From Acridotheres tristis (taxonomy: Eukaryota; Chordata; Aves; Passeriformes; Sturnidae): a stretch of DNA of 64,000 bases. The notes beneath the pieces are model-generated. The model had not been told where the DNA came from. It worked only from the letters and a program-made list of their open reading frames with translations, and did not search any database. The first letter of the stretch is position 1. Every line of letters starts with the position of its first letter. The position numbers and the translations under genes are program-made. Location of the stretch: positions 54,451,116-54,515,115 of the forward strand of contig CM072919.1 of the NCBI GenBank assembly GCA_037013685.1, in the 5' to 3' direction. Of this stretch, positions 1-62,204 are shown in pieces.

Positions 1-3000
1 TTTAATTGCATTCTCTGCTTGTATGTGAGAAAACAGACACCACATGCGTGTCTGGAGCAGAGATGCTTTTGGAGCCCCTTGGGAAAGGAATGGAAGTACG
101 TCAACTGTTGACAGGAAATGGTTTAAAAAACTTAATTTCATTTTAATTTTAATAACTTTCATTATTCTCTCTAACAGAGAGCATCATGGTTTTGAGCTCT
201 GCAACATCCCTTCTAATGTCTTCTGTGGAGCTTGCAAAGAGGTACCTCAGGTTCAGAGTGGTTAAATGTAGTTAATATTTTCATTGCAATTTAATCTTTG
301 GGTCCTCCAGAAGATGATATGTAAGATAATAAAATTCATTACTCTTTGCAACCGTAGTATGTAGATTAATTACTTCAGCCCTGTTATAGATAGGTCTGAA
401 AGAAGCCAAACTTTTACCTGAGTGAAGTTCGGCTGTCCTGTTCACGTTTTCAGTAAGTGTTAAATAGAGAAAACTATTTATTATACAAATATCCTTTAAG
501 ATTATGCTAATTTAGTTATTAATGTATCTGAAACTAACCTCTGATTTCCTCAGTTAGACGTCTATATTTGATTTTGAAATCCTGAAAAAATATTAAAAAT
601 CAATATTGGTCTTATCCATGCTGGACAGCTTTAACACTCTCAATGTTAAGCCATCAGGCAAGCCCAGTTTTATAAAAGTGTTTTTATTTTTATATAAAAC
701 ACTATGTATATAAGACATTCAGTACATTGTCAAACAGTCAATTTTGTTATTAAAGATAATTTGAAAGACGTTTAAAAACTTGACTACCATATTATGTAGA
801 AAATAGCTACTTTTTTACTTTATTTTTTTTTTCTTTTTTCAATTTAATATATAATTTTATATTTAATTTTTATTATGGTAGTGCTCGGAAGATCTGCATA
901 TAAGGTTCTAACATGTCAGGTGTATAACAAAACAGCCTTTGGCTGCATACAGTTTACAACTGAGTTACAGAACAGAATATAAATGTTTTACAGTAGGGAA
1001 GTACAGGGATACTAAGAAGTATGAGAGAGACTTAAGACCTCTGCGAACATTTCACCTAAGGAAAATTTCCACATAAAATGTGAGAAAGGGCAGAAGATAT
1101 CTTGGAATGCCTTTTGCATTACACGTTTTAAAGGGCATCATATGAGAAAGCATACTGCAGGTCAATAAATTGATCCTCAAGGTGAAGATCATAAAATCAC
1201 CAGCAGGAAAAAAATCCATGTTCTGCATTATGATAATGTATAAGAACTGTTATATAGGGAGAGATGTTAATTTATTCTCTTGGCTATAGGCCGTTAAACC
1301 TGTGATCGTAGTTTAAACTCTTCATAGCTTTGTGTTTCACTGATTGCATTACTTTAAGACCAAGATGATATGCAGAATGCCAGGAAGTTTATTTAGTGAG
1401 TTGGTGAAGTGATTTGCAACCAGTTTTTATTAAAAATGTATTTAAGTGGCCTTCAATTTATTAAACTACTTGTGCATTTAAGGGAGATGGAATTATTTTA
1501 CATTACAGTTTCTCCCCTAAATAAATTTCTTTAATCTTTGGGCAAGGGAAAAAGAAAACCAAACCTTTAAAAACCTTGGATTTTTTTGTTTTGCATTGGT
1601 TGTTTTGTTAGTAGCATTTTAAGAGAATTAATTTGCATATGTATCATTTAGACTAAGGAACTGATCACAGCAGCTAGTCTCTGATTCAAATACATTTTCA
1701 TATCCTTCACAAATCAACATATAAGTATTTAAATGACTAAAATATTAAAAACTTACAACTTTAGTAAGGATTAAATCAAATTCCTCATGTAATTACATTT
1801 TTATATGTTCAGATTCTCTAAGTCCATGTCACTTTTCTAATCTGAATGCATAATGTACTTTAAATTTTTGGTTTCTAATGTTTCTTCTTTCATGAAATGC
1901 TGCATTTTAACCAGAAAGGTAAAAAAATTGTTGGGGAGGCTGGATAGCAAATTGATTAAGGCTGCATTAAACTACCCAAGGAATTTTATGGAATCATTTA
2001 TCTGCACAATAACAATATCTGTGCAGAAACAGCTATGTAGCCACTTCAGCCCAGGAGCTGTAGGTAAGGTGAATTGCTTGCATTCAGACTGGCTTGCAAT
2101 TTCCTTTATGGTGGTTCGACATTGCTTCAAAACTGATCTCACAGCTACAGTTGTGAGAATACTTAAAAAAAAAAAACAAGGCTAGAAATGAGGGAATACA
2201 CTAAGAATTAAACTGTTATACATTTGTTTTTAAATTGCTTCCTGTTGAAGCATTCTTCCACTGGTCATTTCTGTTAGATATTCACTGTGCATTTATTAAT
2301 TGAAATAGTCTTTACTCCTAAGATTATACTGCTTTCCTTGCCACAACATCCAGTCAGTTTTATTGCTTTGATCAGATAAAAACTGGAAATTTTCTTTAGG
2401 AATTTTTATTACTATTTAAATTTGTATTGATAATATGTCTTTAATAAGACAGACGTTTCTCCGTTGTTTTGTAGTTGTCTCACAAAATTTTCGCCAAGTT
2501 AATCTTGAAGCACTTGGATCATAACTGCTTGTTGTATTAAACAATCATACATACATTCAGCTCATCTAATTACTTACCATCTGAAAATACTGATATTCAG
2601 ATAAGGCAAAAACATCGGGTTTGGTGTGTCTGCAAATTCCACTGTGTATATAGGTGCAGGAACAGTTTGGGAGTGGCAGTACTTCTACCTTTATCCATCA
2701 TTGTTTTTTACTCCCTTGTTCATCTGAGGCTTGAAAAAGAATGTGCAGTCATTCTTTAGCATTCTCATTAAGATCAATAAGTCCTATTTGCTTAAAAGTT
2801 TTGCTTCTTTGATTAGGGTGGGTAGTGTATCATCCTTTTGTTTATGTGTATGATTGGAGCAGTTGACTGCTGTCACTGATGAACACATTCTCTTTTTGAA
2901 GGAGCTGCTTTCCAGATCAGTAATTATTTCCTCACTCTTTTCCATAAGCATGTAATTTTAGAATATTTATCTGACATGAAAGATTAGAGAACGCCCTATA

Positions 3001-5004
3001 CTCAGGCTTACTGGATAAGAATTCCAGTTTCTTAAGGTTTGTAGATCTTCCACTTGTGTACCTGCCAGTTCATATACGACTCCCCCCATTAATCCCTATG
3101 CAGGACAGATAACTGCTCCCTGGAGACACACAGGGACTAACGGAAACTGAAATACTGCCATTTCCTTGAGGCAACAGCATCTTAAGAACCTTAGACAAGC
3201 CGCTCACTGCAGTAAGGAAAATAATCAGCTATGCAGGGAAAAATGCACTGGCATTCTGTTACAATGACCAGTGATGATGGTTTAGCCAGCACTGTTGCTG
3301 TCAGTATTGCAAGTATCACCAAAGCACCAGTGTTGTCACTAATGACAGATCAGACAGTGTCATTGTAGTGTCACTGACAGGCACATGTCTTAGTGCATGT
3401 TCTGTGTGTAAAGGTTTTAAAACATATAGAGTGTTTAGAAAAAGACTGGGAGTAAAGTAGGTGAGTGTGTGGTGCTGAATTCTGTGTATCCTGGGATGCA
3501 AGATATTTTGCCAAGAAGTAAAAATAAAACCTAATCCTGATTAATAAGGTCTTAAGGCTCCCAGTATCATTTTTGCCTTGAACCCTGTACTGAATTCCTA
3601 ATTATGCCTGATGGGCTTTCCAGAGGAGACTGCTCAGTATTTTGAGTGTTCTTTGCAGTTGGTTTCTTTACAGTGGGTGCATACTATGAAAAGATAGTGG
3701 TATATTTTAAACAGTGTAAAATAACTAATTTTAATAATTTAAATTGGAAGGCCAAAATATTTAAATTTTTGTATTTGGCTTTAATTCCTTTTTTTTTTTC
3801 CACAATAGCTAATTTTTACCTCAGTTATACATCAGAATATACTTTTCAATAAATATGCCGTTTGACTTGTATTTGTTACTTCTTTCCACTAGCGAAAGGT
3901 CTTCAGCACCTTTACAAGTTCTCTTTCTTATTTAATGAGACTCCTAATTTTTACCCTTTTTTAGATCACCACTTACTTAGATTAAGTTTTTTTAATAATG
4001 GTGAATAACTTCATTTTATATAAACAATGCATTCTTTTCAGGGCCAAGAACTTCCCCAAATTTGACACTGTCTCATGATAAGGTGTAATCTCCTTTACAT
4101 TTGCAGGGATGATTTTGTCTGCAAACATTGTAAAAGAAGAGCAACAGATGTTTACCACGTGCCTATGCCATCAAGCCTCACACAAAGGCCCTGTCTGTCT
4201 TGGCTGAGCCATTGTGAGAGGAACAGGAACTCATAGTATGATTTTCCTTCCAAGATTTGCAGGGGCTAGGACAACCTTTTCAACCATGTAATAAGTCAAA
4301 ACAGGAATCATGCATCTGTTAGTCTTTGTTTATATTAATCTCTGTTGGTTGATAGAAGTGAATGTATAACTGAAAGCCAATGCTAGAATTTCAGGGACTG
4401 CATATCTTTTTTTCATAGCCTTATATCCATCTGTGTATCTGGGTTTTTTCAGCCATAACTTCATTTTAAAGTTATATCTGCTACTTTCCTCAGATCTCTT
4501 CAAAAGTCTGCATTCTGACCTATCATGAGGAGCAAGTTCAAAAGCTGTGTATCATTTTGATTTTTATCTGCATTTTGGGGAAGCCTGAATTACCAAGTAA
4601 AAAACTGAAGTTCAACAAAAATCCTCCAGCAGATACCAGTTGCTTTGCCTCTTCAGCTCAGAGAAAGAAGTCTTACTGTATACTTTAAGTAAGGAGCAGA
4701 ATGCTTTAAAAAATTTTAAGCGGGCAAAAAGCACATGCTGGATTTCAGACAAAAAATTTGACAGTAGAGGTTAAATAAGACTGGACTCTCAAGAATTATA
4801 CCTTTCATCTTTTGTACTTTCTGACACAAATTCATGAGGTGATGTTTTTCTCAAAGAGCTCTCCATTGAGTTTTAGATTTAATGCTGGCAGTCAGAAAAC
4901 AAAGCATGTACTGCCATTTTAATATCCAACGTGCAAATACAGTGGGGCAAATCATTAGCCACACACTATTTTATCACTTAGTATCTCTAAATGTGGAACT
5001 GAAA
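1..5004. other. Upstream intergenic DNA, no gene seen
   Basis: AT-rich sequence about 6-11 kb upstream of the TNPO1 promoter. The open frames here are short, biased by base composition and lack convincing splice or start context, so I call none of them. The only structured stretch I see is the pentamer cluster near 3.3 kb, listed separately. In mammals the neighbour on this side is ZNF366; none of its zinc-finger coding is visible here. Confidence 0.6.
3298..3380. promoter_or_regulatory. Cluster of TGACA/TGTCA motifs (possible distal element)
   Basis: Six copies of the pentamer TGTCA or its complement TGACA lie within 81 bp, at 3299, 3334, 3343, 3358, 3369 and 3375. The extended forms TGACAG/CTGTCA match the known core site of TALE homeodomain factors (MEIS, PREP, TGIF). 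The motif match is seen in the sequence; enhancer activity is only inferred. It lies about 7.6 kb upstream of the CpG-island promoter. Confidence 0.3.
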
Positions 5005-5290
5005 TGATCATAGAATCTTAGAATCATCAAGACTGGAAGGGATCTAGAAGATCATCCAGTCCAACCATCCATCCAGCACTACCGCTGTCACCCCTAAACC
5101 ACTAAACTACTTCACTCAGTGCCAGGTCCAGATGCCTGTTGAACACCTCCAGGGGTGGCAACTTTACCACCTCCTTGGGCTTGACCACTCTAACAGTGAA
5201 AGGCTTATTCTAGTATCAGAATCTCGCCTGTCTCAGCTTAAGATCATTTCCTCTTGCCCTCTCATACTGGTACATTTGAAGAGATGATGC
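5005..5290 (-). mobile_element. CR1 LINE fragment
   Basis: The segment opens with an 'atcatagaatcttagaatc' tail followed by a 'ggaagggatctagaagatca' type stretch and text such as 'aacacctccaggg' and 'catttcctcttgccct'. This is the reverse-complemented 3' end of a chicken-repeat-1 LINE. It is 5'-truncated, as most CR1 copies are, and diverged enough to be old. No intact reverse transcriptase frame remains. Confidence 0.8.
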
Positions 5291-7580
5291 GTCCTTGTCT
5301 AGATTAGTTGATCAAAGGAATTTTAACTCTAGAGATCTTTGCCGTTTTTGCACTGTCTACTACTTCCTTCAGCTAGACATTTCATGAATTATAAGAATGG
5401 TGTTCCATCCCAATAAAGCAAAATTTGAAGTCAAAATGCTTGTGATGATGTTCTACTTGATGAAAGCTAGGCAGATTTTTGTCCCTTCAGCTGAAAATGT
5501 TATGTGTCTAATTTAACCCATGAACAGCAAGAGATGTGGGTTTCAGTTCTGTACATAAGCCTGTGCTATATGTTGGTGTTTGCTATCCTCATTTGAATTA
5601 AGTCTTAATTGTTCTACAAAACAAGGAATACTAGTGCGTGCTGAGGCCGGTCATCCATTTTATCTGCAATGGTGTCATGGTTTTGTAGTTTCATATATAT
5701 GGAAACTGTACTGCTGTGCTTTTTCCTCTATGCTCATTTGATGCATGAGAAGCAGAGGTATTCATTAAATAAAGAGGGAATGTACTTCTGTCAGTAGAGT
5801 GGAATTACAGGCTGTCAGTTTTCCTGAATACTATTTCATCTGTTCAATGGGATTCCACAGTGTAGGCTTTTATAGACATTATCTGCAAAAAGAAATACTA
5901 CTTCTCACCTCTGAGAGAAGAAGCCATGAAATCATGGATGGTGGCTGCAACAATAATGAGCCAGAACAGCTCTCCTTTTCAGACGGGCAACAGTGTAACA
6001 GATTGCATGAGCAGATATGTTATTGTAACTTTAGATATGCTCTAGAAAAGTCTATCATCAAATTGATGGAGTTCCATGGACAGCAAATCACATTAGATTT
6101 ATTTGCCTCGAATATTTGAAATGCCAGTGTTCTGGGAAATTTGATTTCAGCTTCATTGCGAAGTGTTGTACTTTGGGAACATTTGTACACATACACAATT
6201 TCTAGTTCCATACCCAACATAAAACAAAAGAAATTCTAGCTAGAATTGTCTCAGGAGGGTAGAAAGCCAACATTTCTCTCAGTTTCTTCACCTTCTTATT
6301 CTGCTCCTAGACCTACTGACCAGAGAGAATGAATTACAGTAGAAAACAAAGCTCAGTTAATAGTACACAAATCTGAAGTTATATTGCCTGAAAGCCCATA
6401 CATTTGCTGCTTTGAATGTTGTTGTCAAATTGCTCCTTGGAGGTAGAATAAATTCTGTCTACAGATAGGAAAAAAAGTTATTTAGATAGGCTTAACCCTA
6501 CCAATGAAGCACATTCTTAGTTTGGTACATTCCACAAAACTTTTTTCTTTAGTCCAAGGCTTATGATTATATGATGGATCATGTTGAATTTGGTTTGTCT
6601 TCTGCTTGGTGGTTTTTGTCTTGCCCTTTTGTCGTCCAGTGTGACACTGAAGAACTCCTAAAAAATGATTGGTATTTTGCAACCGTAGTTACGAGGAAGA
6701 GATTCCACTTCATTTGGCAACTTAATATCCTTTATGCCAGTCTTAACCACAAAGTTCTACCTTCAACAGAATTACACTTGCAAAAGTGGAATTGGTTAGT
6801 GTTGCATTAGAAAACAGTAAGCCTCTTCTGTCTCCTATTTTTATGCAACTCAAATACAAAGTAATGTTGAGACTCCCTCTTAAAAATATGTTCTAAAGCT
6901 TGCTTGGGCTTCTGTTTAAAACAATCATAACCAATCAGCTCTGGAAAGGTGGAAAATGGATTTCATAGGCATTTCAGTCAGGAACACAAAATCCTGTCAA
7001 ACTGTCTTCATATGATCTCCTTAGTAACCTCTCTGGTGCTTCACAGGGTCAAACTAGAAACAAACAAGACTATTCAAATTACTGTGTAATAAATCGTGTA
7101 ATCTTGTATCCTGTGGCTGAACTCAGTCTGCACCAAATGTTTTAGTATGGATGCTCATTTGATAGGCGGGATGTGAGTACTACCAGTATTTTTTTGAAGT
7201 GAAAGTTTAAGGCATGTCTCCAGGCACAAGGCATTGCAAAAGAGTATAGCAGTAGCTATTCTGCGTGATCTCCTTCACATAAATTCATTTATTCTGTGTT
7301 ACAAGAGCTTTTTTTCTGCTTTGCTTAATCTATATCACTCTTAGCTTGACATATAAGGGTTTACACAGAAAGCTATTATGGAATATGTGTTATTTCCTCT
7401 GTGCATACAATCCTATGCAGAGAGACACTGTAAGCAGTTTGTGTGGAAATTCAGAAGGCTGGATTTTAGCAATTGATTGAATGATTGGTTACCATTATTA
7501 AATACCAATATTACATGTGAAAATCCTGGGATTTTATGACAAGAGGGTATTAGAATTACTATTAGAATTCTCTCAAAATT

Positions 7581-7598
7581 AAAAAAAAAAAAAAAAAA
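7581..7598. repeat. Poly(A) run, 18 A
   Basis: Eighteen consecutive A bases. I could not recognise a retroposed body upstream of it, so it is listed only as a homopolymer. Confidence 0.9.
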
Positions 7599-10520
7599 TC
7601 CAATATTACCAATGGAATAACGTGAAAGAATGGGAAAAATTTTCTGAAGGGTAAAGTGGCTGAAGCTGTCTAACAGTTCTGAAATTAGGACTATTTTGAG
7701 AATTAATTTTTATTAGAGAGTAATTATTTGAAACCAGTTGCAAAACCACTGGCAGTTACCAGTTGTGGTTTCCAAATGTACAACTTGGAGTCTATGGCAT
7801 TTGAGGGATGGGACATCTTCCTAGCAGTGCAGATCTCAGTCTCTTTTCTGGCTGATTGTTGGGGTGGATTTGCACCAGTTTTGTGTTTCTGTAAGTGCAC
7901 TGAGCCTCTGAAGGGACAGGATGAGTATTCTATTATGAATCTCCTGTTTGTTCTGTCTGTATGTGTTTTGAGTATCAACTATCAATTAATACATGTTACT
8001 GATCAAAAACCGTTCTAGTCCAAGTTCCTGTTAGTATCTGTTTATAACATAATGAAAAGCAACAGGAGAGATTAAAAGACCTAGTGCCAAAATCACTTTA
8101 ATCTGATGGTAAGGGCACTTTGCAGAAAAGAAGTTGGGTTGATCACCTTGAGAAGAAGCAAGAATCAAAGCCTGTCTAGTACATTCAGCTACTACTCTAA
8201 AAAAAATGTATTTTGAACCATTTAGCAGCAGTAGATACTGTAGCCATTTTTTTTATTTTCTTGTATGCTAGGTATGTGTCATTTCAGCCTGAATTAATGG
8301 AGAATTCTAGGAGGGAAATGGAAGAGGTCATGAAAAAAGAGGATTTTTATAGCCTTTTTGTCGACACTTTAGTAGAAAAGTGCAAGGTCTGTGAAGAGAG
8401 AAATATTTTAAAGATATAGGTTAATGTTTGGGCGTGTAATTTATTTGTTTGTTTGTTTTCAATATTACACATTGTGATAGCAGTGGATTATGTCTAGTGC
8501 ATGACATCTGAAGTCTGGATAACAGAGAAATCAAATATTCCTCAGCATTTGTGCAAGGCTTCTCTGTTAGAGAACGTGTGTAATCTTAACATATATAGAT
8601 GAAGTGTGTCAAATTTAGTTCTGCTGCATTTTGCTGATCAAGTGGGATGAACCAGGCTGTGTTTTGGAGGGTAGCATTCATGCCTTGGATACTTTGTTTA
8701 ACATTGATTCTGATTTCCTTTCTATACAAGAAAATTCTTCCTTGGAGAAAATAGGTAGCAGAAAACAAAAAAAGGCAAAGCATTCAGATATATAAATGCA
8801 AGGCATACAGAAATAAGCTATTTTCTCCCATTTTTTCTGTAATGCTTTCAACCTGAAGGGTTTTTTTGTCTCAGTTGAATTATTTTGACTTCTGCTTCCT
8901 TACATAATTTGGAGGACTAGAGATAGGCTCCTCCTCAGGTTTCATACAGGTTTCATATATAAAAGCTGAAGGAGACACCTCATCTTGCACAATACCTTCT
9001 CATCTTGATAATGTCTCATAAATTATTCTTACCTGTCTTGGAGGATGATCATGTAAAGCACTTAGACATCTCCTCTAGAGGTCTTCTTTAGAGGCTCCAA
9101 TTCATACTTCAATTTGTAGGCTTTTTTCTGTCCTTTTCATTGCAGAAGTGGAAATTCTTAGCAGGATTGAATTCTAGTTACATTCTTGGAATGGATTCCT
9201 ACATTCTTCTTAGTTATGGATCCATGGTATGCTTCTCTATCTGCTCATTCCTGTTGTGTCTCTGTCTTCCTTTCTGATCTCTTCTCTTGTTTCCCATCTT
9301 TAATGTTGTTCTTCTTTAGCACACTTGGTTTCCAGATATAATCCTTGTGTCGTAATTTCTGAATAGTAACTTTTGAAGCTCTAATCAAGTTCAAACAAAC
9401 TTGACAGATGTCGGACAGAAGTCTCAAGGAAAAATCAAGTTTCTACAACCTTACTGCTAAGTCACAGTTAGGTGAATGAGGCCCACATTAGCTCTTCCCT
9501 GATATGTTGGACTTCAGCTTTCATCTGTTCCAGCTATGCATGCATCCCAGAAACATCTCTCCTGCCCATACAGTGTGAATCATTAACATCCAATTTTAAT
9601 GGTCTGGATCAAAATCCTTTTCTTTTGACATGTTCCTGTACTAGAGGGAAAAAATGAGTGGAAATTCACCCTGATTAGAAAAAAAATATCTTGTGAATCT
9701 TATGCCTATTCTTTCCTTCTAAGTATGTAAGTAAGCATGTGTTTATGTACCTGCCTTGCTGACTTCATCTTGTTAGGTGCTGTAAACTCTCAAGAGGTGC
9801 TCAGCTTTTGCAGTCTCACAAAAAGTCCTGTGATAACTACAGCAGTTTCTAAAATAGGAGACCTTATTAAATATGTCTCATTTCTGGTTTTGGTTTTTGT
9901 TTTTATACAAGCAGTTTTTGTTCTCTCCGTTGATTTTTATCTTGTATGCTACACAGCATACTTCTCTGCATATTTCTCTACTAGTTATTCTAATGTGCAT
10001 TCTTTCCTGGTTCATGAAAAAGTCTCTTTCACTGTACTCATCCACATATGTAGTGTAAGTACACTACCCGTCTTACTTCTTGACTGTGAAGGCTCCTTTT
10101 GCTGTTTTTGTTGGAGACGATGCAATACTGATTTGTGTCCTTCCAGAATAGCATCACATAGTAATTGAAGAAAAGTTACTAAGACACTAAGGACACTTCT
10201 TAGCACCTTGGTCTAGACAGTCAGTGTTGGGGAGGTGAGACAAAGAGCCATATAGCAAATTATCTGGGATGCACCCGTAGGAATCAGTATTGTTCCCTGT
10301 CCTCAGTACCTCTAAACAGTTGTTACGGCGAGATGTGCAATGTTTCAACTGAGTTCTGTACTGCAGCAGAAGCAGCAAATACTAGTTTTCATGTCAAGTA
10401 AGGTGCTTACACAGTGACTAAAAATAAAACTATAAAAAACCAGGAATTACTGGCTCTCATTTTCACGTTTTTGACAGCATATATTTTTTCTTCTGTTAGT
10501 ATAATACATAAAAATAACTA

Positions 10521-10547
10521 CATACATACATACATACATACATACAT
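10521..10547. repeat. (CATA)n microsatellite
   Basis: Almost seven perfect CATA units, ending in 'catgtg'. It lies about 250 bp upstream of the CpG island. Confidence 0.9.
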
Positions 10548-11085
10548 GTGTAATGCATATTTTACATCTATCTAGTCAATTTTAACCCGAGATCTCCCGT
10601 GATATATTTTGGGGCTAAGTTTAGGATAGAATAGGTATTCCAAGCAATTTGTTTGGAGTTTGCGTGCCCCAGCCTCCCCGTACTTCCCTGCGTACTTCGT
10701 CCTGTTGCCTCTTTACACGTGGAATTTGGAACTTCTAAGATCTGCTCAGCACTCAGCCAAATAACGTAGAAGTGCAGCAGGTACCACGTTCCTGACACCG
10801 GGCTCTGGTTTCGCACCCGCACTTCTCTTCCGTGGCGAGGCGGGAGCCTCAGCACTCGCTGCCGGGCGCTATCCCAGGGGGCTGGGCCGGGCCTGGGCCG
10901 CCTCTTCGCCCCTCGACTGTCGAGTTCGCTGGAGATTTCTGTCTGTTCTCGGGTGGGCGGCGTGGGTTCCCCGTTTCCCGTCGGCCAGGATTGAGGTGCT
11001 CGCGTTCTGTCGCCCGCAGGCTCCTGGTGGTGTGGGACGCACTGGGGAAAGGCGGACGGCGGCGCCGGCGGCCCCGAGGCGGCCC

Positions 11086-11095
11086 GGGCGGGCGG
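11086..11095. promoter_or_regulatory. GC boxes (SP1/KLF-type)
   Basis: The tandem GGGCGGGCGG gives two overlapping SP1-type sites about 300 bp upstream of the initiator ATG, inside the CpG island. Another GGGCGG occurs near 10955. The motif is seen; its use is inferred. Confidence 0.45.
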
Positions 11096-11100
11096 AGCCG

Positions 11101-11202
11101 TGCCCGGCGCTAGGACCCAGCAGGACGCGAGGCGGCTCTTCGGGCCGGATCACAAATTCGTCGTGACTCAGTCTCTGCTCGGCGCGGAGGCAGCGGGAGC
11201 AG
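11101..11202 (+). other. TNPO1: Predicted TNPO1 5' UTR exon (start nominal)
   Basis: A donor CAG|GTCGGT at 11203 can join the acceptor TTTTCCAG at 11370-11377. The joined frame reads Q-R-E-Q-T-A-K and then M-E-Y-E-W, which resembles the residues just before the second Met in the long human isoform. Reading upstream in this frame meets TGA at 11164-11166 with no ATG in between, so the exon is non-coding here. The 5' edge is arbitrary because the transcription start is unknown. Confidence 0.45.
11164..11170. promoter_or_regulatory. AP-1/TRE-type motif TGACTCA
   Basis: A perfect 7-bp AP-1 consensus lies inside the predicted 5' UTR exon. It also supplies an in-frame TGA upstream of the initiator ATG when the donor at 11203 is used. 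A 7-bp match alone is weak evidence of factor binding. Confidence 0.3.
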
Positions 11203-11377
11203 GTCGGTGTCCTGCGTCTATCCGGCGACTACTGGGGTGCGTGGGGGCACGAGAGCCGAGCGGAGCCGGTCTCTGTCGCGCCACTTCCCTGGCCCGGCCT
11301 TCCTTCATCTCCGCCCGCCCCCGCCCGGGCCCTGCCGTGCCGCCAACCGCGGCCGCCTGTTGTCTGCTGTTTTCCAG
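11203..11377 (+). other. Predicted 5' UTR intron
   Basis: A 175-bp GC-rich intron between the predicted UTR donor and the acceptor 9 nt before the ATG. The acceptor has a good pyrimidine tract (tgtctgctgttttccag). Bases 11378-11386 are the last 5' UTR bases. Confidence 0.45.
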
Positions 11378-11386
11378 ACAGCCAAG

Positions 11387-60550
<49,164 letters not shown>

Positions 60551-60585
60551 CCTCATGCACTGTAGCTGCAGTCCCATAATTAGAG
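60551..60585 (+). other. TNPO1: TNPO1 3' UTR, first part
   Basis: Thirty-five nucleotides between the stop codon and a strong donor (TTAGAG|GTAAGTG). Confidence 0.75.
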
Positions 60586-62091
60586 GTAAGTGCATGAGTC
60601 TTGCTTGCCAAAGAGAGCTCGGACTTCCTCCCTGTTTGCATCATATGAAACATAATTAATTCATCAGTCTAGAATTGCTGAGCTACACTGGAGGAGGTAT
60701 CTTTCCTTCCTATATGAAGGAAAGAAATAAGGGCTGATAGTATACCTAAGTGATGGTGACGGTAGCAAAAGCATTTGTCTGATTTTTTTTTACTGTTACA
60801 GAGAGAGAAAGAAAGAAAAACTGAGTCTATGATTCACATTAGTTTATCAAGAAAGTTGAAAGTGTAGGTATAGCGAAGTGCTGGTTCAAGTTTAATAAGC
60901 AAAGGGATGAATATGATCCTCAGGTCATCATACGAAAGACACAGGCTACCTTATATGTTATGAATTAATAGATGGCAGATGTGGTCTAAGTGGGAATACT
61001 CTTCTAGGATAAGAAAGCAGGTTTGTTAACACAGTAGCTATGAGAAGTCTAATGGCCTCCTAACTACACACTAAGGTATCTTTCCACTGAATAAAGAATG
61101 CTATGCTACTATCTGCAGTAACTGTAAAGCTTTATGTTTGGGGGAGGCTGATGTGTTTATTGTCGCCATATTCCATTTTGTGTGTCAACTCAGAATTATT
61201 AGATACTTCCATGTGGAGAATGATTCAGCTTTGACAAAGAGCATTGAAAGTGCATTCCAGAGTAGCTCTATTATTATACCATCTTGCTTTGTATGCTGCC
61301 TGTATAAGCTGTAGAGAACAAATTTCCCATATGTGATACTGTATGAAGAGATTATGGTAGTATCCAAAAAAGAGAGTGAATTAAGTTTATTCTTTTAGTC
61401 TTTTTACAAATTTGATACTTCTAGTGGGATTTTTGTACTGCAATTATGAGAGTGAGTCATGCAGTTCTGTTTAGTGTTGAAATGGACAACTATTTAAAAG
61501 TCAGCCTAAGATTTTTTCAAAGTCAGTGTCATAAAAAAAATCCTATTTGCATCAGAACAATGGATTAAAAATAAAACAACTACATGCTTATCAATGAGGG
61601 CATTTTAGTTCTGACAAAAGGCTGTTTTCTCCTGGTGAAAAGGAAACCAAAGTGATAAAATCCATTATTCTCAGTCTGAACTGCAGAGAAACTATGGCAG
61701 TATTGTTTAATCCACTCGAAACGGAAGCTGCTAGGTCAGTTTTAGATATGTTTAATATTCTTTCTCAATGTCATGACTGCCTCATAATTTTGTGCTAAAA
61801 ATTGAAAAACTGATTAGAATATATAGGGTGCTTTTATCTTAATTCTAAGTTTAGCGCAATACAGGAACTGTCAGTGTAGCTTCAAAGTATATATTGTTTT
61901 TTCATTAATAATAATTTATCTGATAAAAATGGCCTGGTTTCTTAACAGACTTAAAAGGAAACATTAGGCATAAATCCATTTTTAAGTTAGAGGTTGGTAC
62001 TTAGTTCTTGAAAAAGAGTCTTTGTTTATGTACCTATCTGCTAGAGGTTCAAGGTAAGATTTAATTATACCATTATCTTTTCCTTTTACAG
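60586..62091 (+). other. TNPO1: 3' UTR intron of TNPO1
   Basis: 1506 bp from GTAAGT to a very good acceptor (atcttttccttttacag at 62075-62091). It contains an internal AATAAA at 61090-61095. Use of this intron is inferred from the two strong splice sites. Confidence 0.65.
61090..61095 (+). terminator. Possible intronic poly(A) signal AATAAA
   Basis: Canonical hexamer in the 3' UTR intron with a G/T-rich stretch (tttatgtttgggggaggctg) about 40 bp downstream. It would end a transcript in which the 3' UTR intron is retained. Weak evidence. Confidence 0.25.
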
Positions 62092-62142
62092 GTCCTTCAG
62101 TCTGGGAGACTATGAGGGAGCCTCTGCACCCAGGGAAAATGC

Positions 62143-62166
62143 TACCCTTTACTGGGGGGAAGGGTA
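62143..62166 (+). other. 3' UTR hairpin 1
   Basis: TACCCTT (62143-62149) pairs perfectly with AAGGGTA (62160-62166) around a 10-nt G-rich loop. Confidence 0.5.
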
Positions 62167-62168
62167 AA

Positions 62169-62204
62169 CCAGTAGGGAATACAGTACAATCCCAACCCTA
62201 CTGG
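62169..62204 (+). other. 3' UTR hairpin 2
   Basis: CCAGTAGGG (62169-62177) pairs perfectly with CCCTACTGG (62196-62204) around an 18-nt loop. The 5' arm can instead pair through CCAGTA with TACTGG at 62150-62155. Confidence 0.55.

Larger units (their letters stand above)
5291..10790. other. Upstream intergenic DNA, no gene seen
   Basis: AT-rich DNA between the CR1 fragment and the CpG island. It contains an 18-base poly(A) run at 7581-7598 and a short CATA microsatellite at 10521-10547. Several open frames of 60-143 codons occur (for example 9737-10168), but their composition is that of AT-rich non-coding DNA, rich in F, L, C and S, and none shows family motifs. I see nothing here that supports a gene. 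Confidence 0.6.

Noticed and set aside
9737..10168. 143-codon + strand frame upstream of the promoter
   Set aside because: Dominated by F, L, V, S and C in a T-rich stretch with no motif; the composition explains it.
11027..11050. V-V-W-D-A-L-G-K reading, similar to the M-V-W-D start of the long human isoform
   Set aside because: There is no ATG (GTG GTG), no GT donor at a usable position, and the reading continues into Arg/Gly-rich CpG-island sequence. The predicted 5' UTR exon ending at 11202 gives a better match to the residues before MEYEW.
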